Assembly (NCBI GenBank): GCA_021807585.1
Contig: JAKBCQ010000010.1
Location: 1-13,385 of the forward strand
DNA from: Planctomycetota bacterium
Lineage (GTDB): Bacteria > Planctomycetota > Planctomycetia > Isosphaerales > Isosphaeraceae
DNA length: 13,385 nucleotides
Direction: 5' to 3'
Positions within the stretch are counted from its first letter, which is position 1. Each line of letters begins with the position of its first letter. Positions 13,228 to 13,385 of the stretch are shown here, piece after piece. Both the position numbers and the translations under genes were made by a program. The notes beneath the pieces were generated by a model. The model was given only the letters and a program-made list of their open reading frames with translations, ran no database searches and had not been told where the DNA came from.

Positions 13228-13385
13228 ATGAAAACACCATCGGTTAGCGATTCATCGAGCACGTATCGATCTCCGGAACACCCGGCGACAAGTGAATCTC
13301 CGAATTCACCGATAGAGCCGCCTACCTCCCTCACGAAAGATTGCGCATCCGCAATCAACGGGGGGGGGGGGGGGGGGGGGAGAAA
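13228..13385 (+). CDS. Possible N-terminus of a hypothetical protein, 3'-truncated
   Basis: An ATG at 13228 opens a frame that stays open to the window end (52 codons). AGGG at 13213-13216 is a weak ribosome site 11 bases upstream. The peptide starts MKTPSVSDSSSTYRSP, is rich in Ser, Pro and Thr, and has no signal peptide. The 21-G run (13360-13380) falls in frame as exactly seven Gly codons, followed by Arg. Flexible Ser/Pro-rich starts occur in many planctomycete regulatory proteins, but nothing here identifies a family. The frame could also be chance. Confidence 0.35.
   Translation, partial: MKTPSVSDSSSTYRSPEHPATSESPNSPIEPPTSLTKDCASAINGGGGGGGR
13339..13356. repeat. 7-bp hairpin just before the poly-G run
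   Basis: GATTGCG (13339-13345) and CGCAATC (13350-13356) form a perfect stem around CATC, ending three bases before the G-run. It lies inside the possible partial gene. A stem next to a homopolymer could stall polymerases in vitro and may help explain why the sequence stops here. Confidence 0.35.
13360..13380. repeat. 21-base G homopolymer
   Basis: Twenty-one consecutive G occur 5 bases from the window end. This may be a true simple-sequence repeat or a sequencing/assembly artefact, since false poly-G is known from two-colour chemistry at read ends. If real, slippage here would change the frame of the possible gene starting at 13228. Confidence 0.8.

Overview
The window looks like a chromosomal piece from a GC-rich (about 60 %) Planctomycetota bacterium. 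This is inferred from gene content: a TPR plus FG-GAP/ASPIC-UnbV (CRTAC1-like) protein of the type expanded in planctomycetes, a giant TPR-fused bacterial alpha-2-macroglobulin, a small lipoprotein with a planctomycete-like sequence, and long spacers with weak Shine-Dalgarno signals. No marker gene fixes a lower rank. I saw no tRNA, rRNA, CRISPR array, transposase or phage gene.

Layout. 1-2040 (+): C-terminal part of the CRTAC1-like protein; its start lies outside the window. 2041-2383: spacer with two compact hairpins. 2384-10546 (+): one 2720-residue secreted or membrane-anchored alpha-2-macroglobulin with TPR blocks before and after the macroglobulin core. It lacks the thioester motif and carries a second copy of its first beta-sandwich module near the C-terminus. 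10547-10860: spacer between convergent genes, with a terminator-like hairpin, a pair of C/G-palindrome units bracketed by 10-bp direct repeats, and an AT-rich stretch. 10861-11964 (-): GAF plus degenerate GGDEF protein whose active-site residues are gone but whose c-di-GMP inhibitory-site RxxD is intact. 11965-12430: divergent spacer with an A-tract tandem repeat and several hairpins. 12431-13039 (+): small lipoprotein of unknown role. 13040-13227: short spacer. 13228-end (+): possible N-terminus of another gene, running into a 21-G homopolymer.

The genes do not form an obvious operon: spacers are over 180 bp and orientations alternate. Three of the products (CRTAC1-like, macroglobulin, lipoprotein) are predicted to act outside the cytoplasmic membrane, and the GGDEF-like protein is a likely cytoplasmic sensor or c-di-GMP binder. 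No functional link between them can be shown from sequence alone.

The most interesting points are the duplicated module and double TPR blocks of the thioester-less macroglobulin, the enzyme-dead but I-site-positive GGDEF protein, the strong excess of GATC words in both coding and non-coding DNA, and the direct-repeat-flanked palindrome pair at 10662-10778. I found no clear new multi-gene system.
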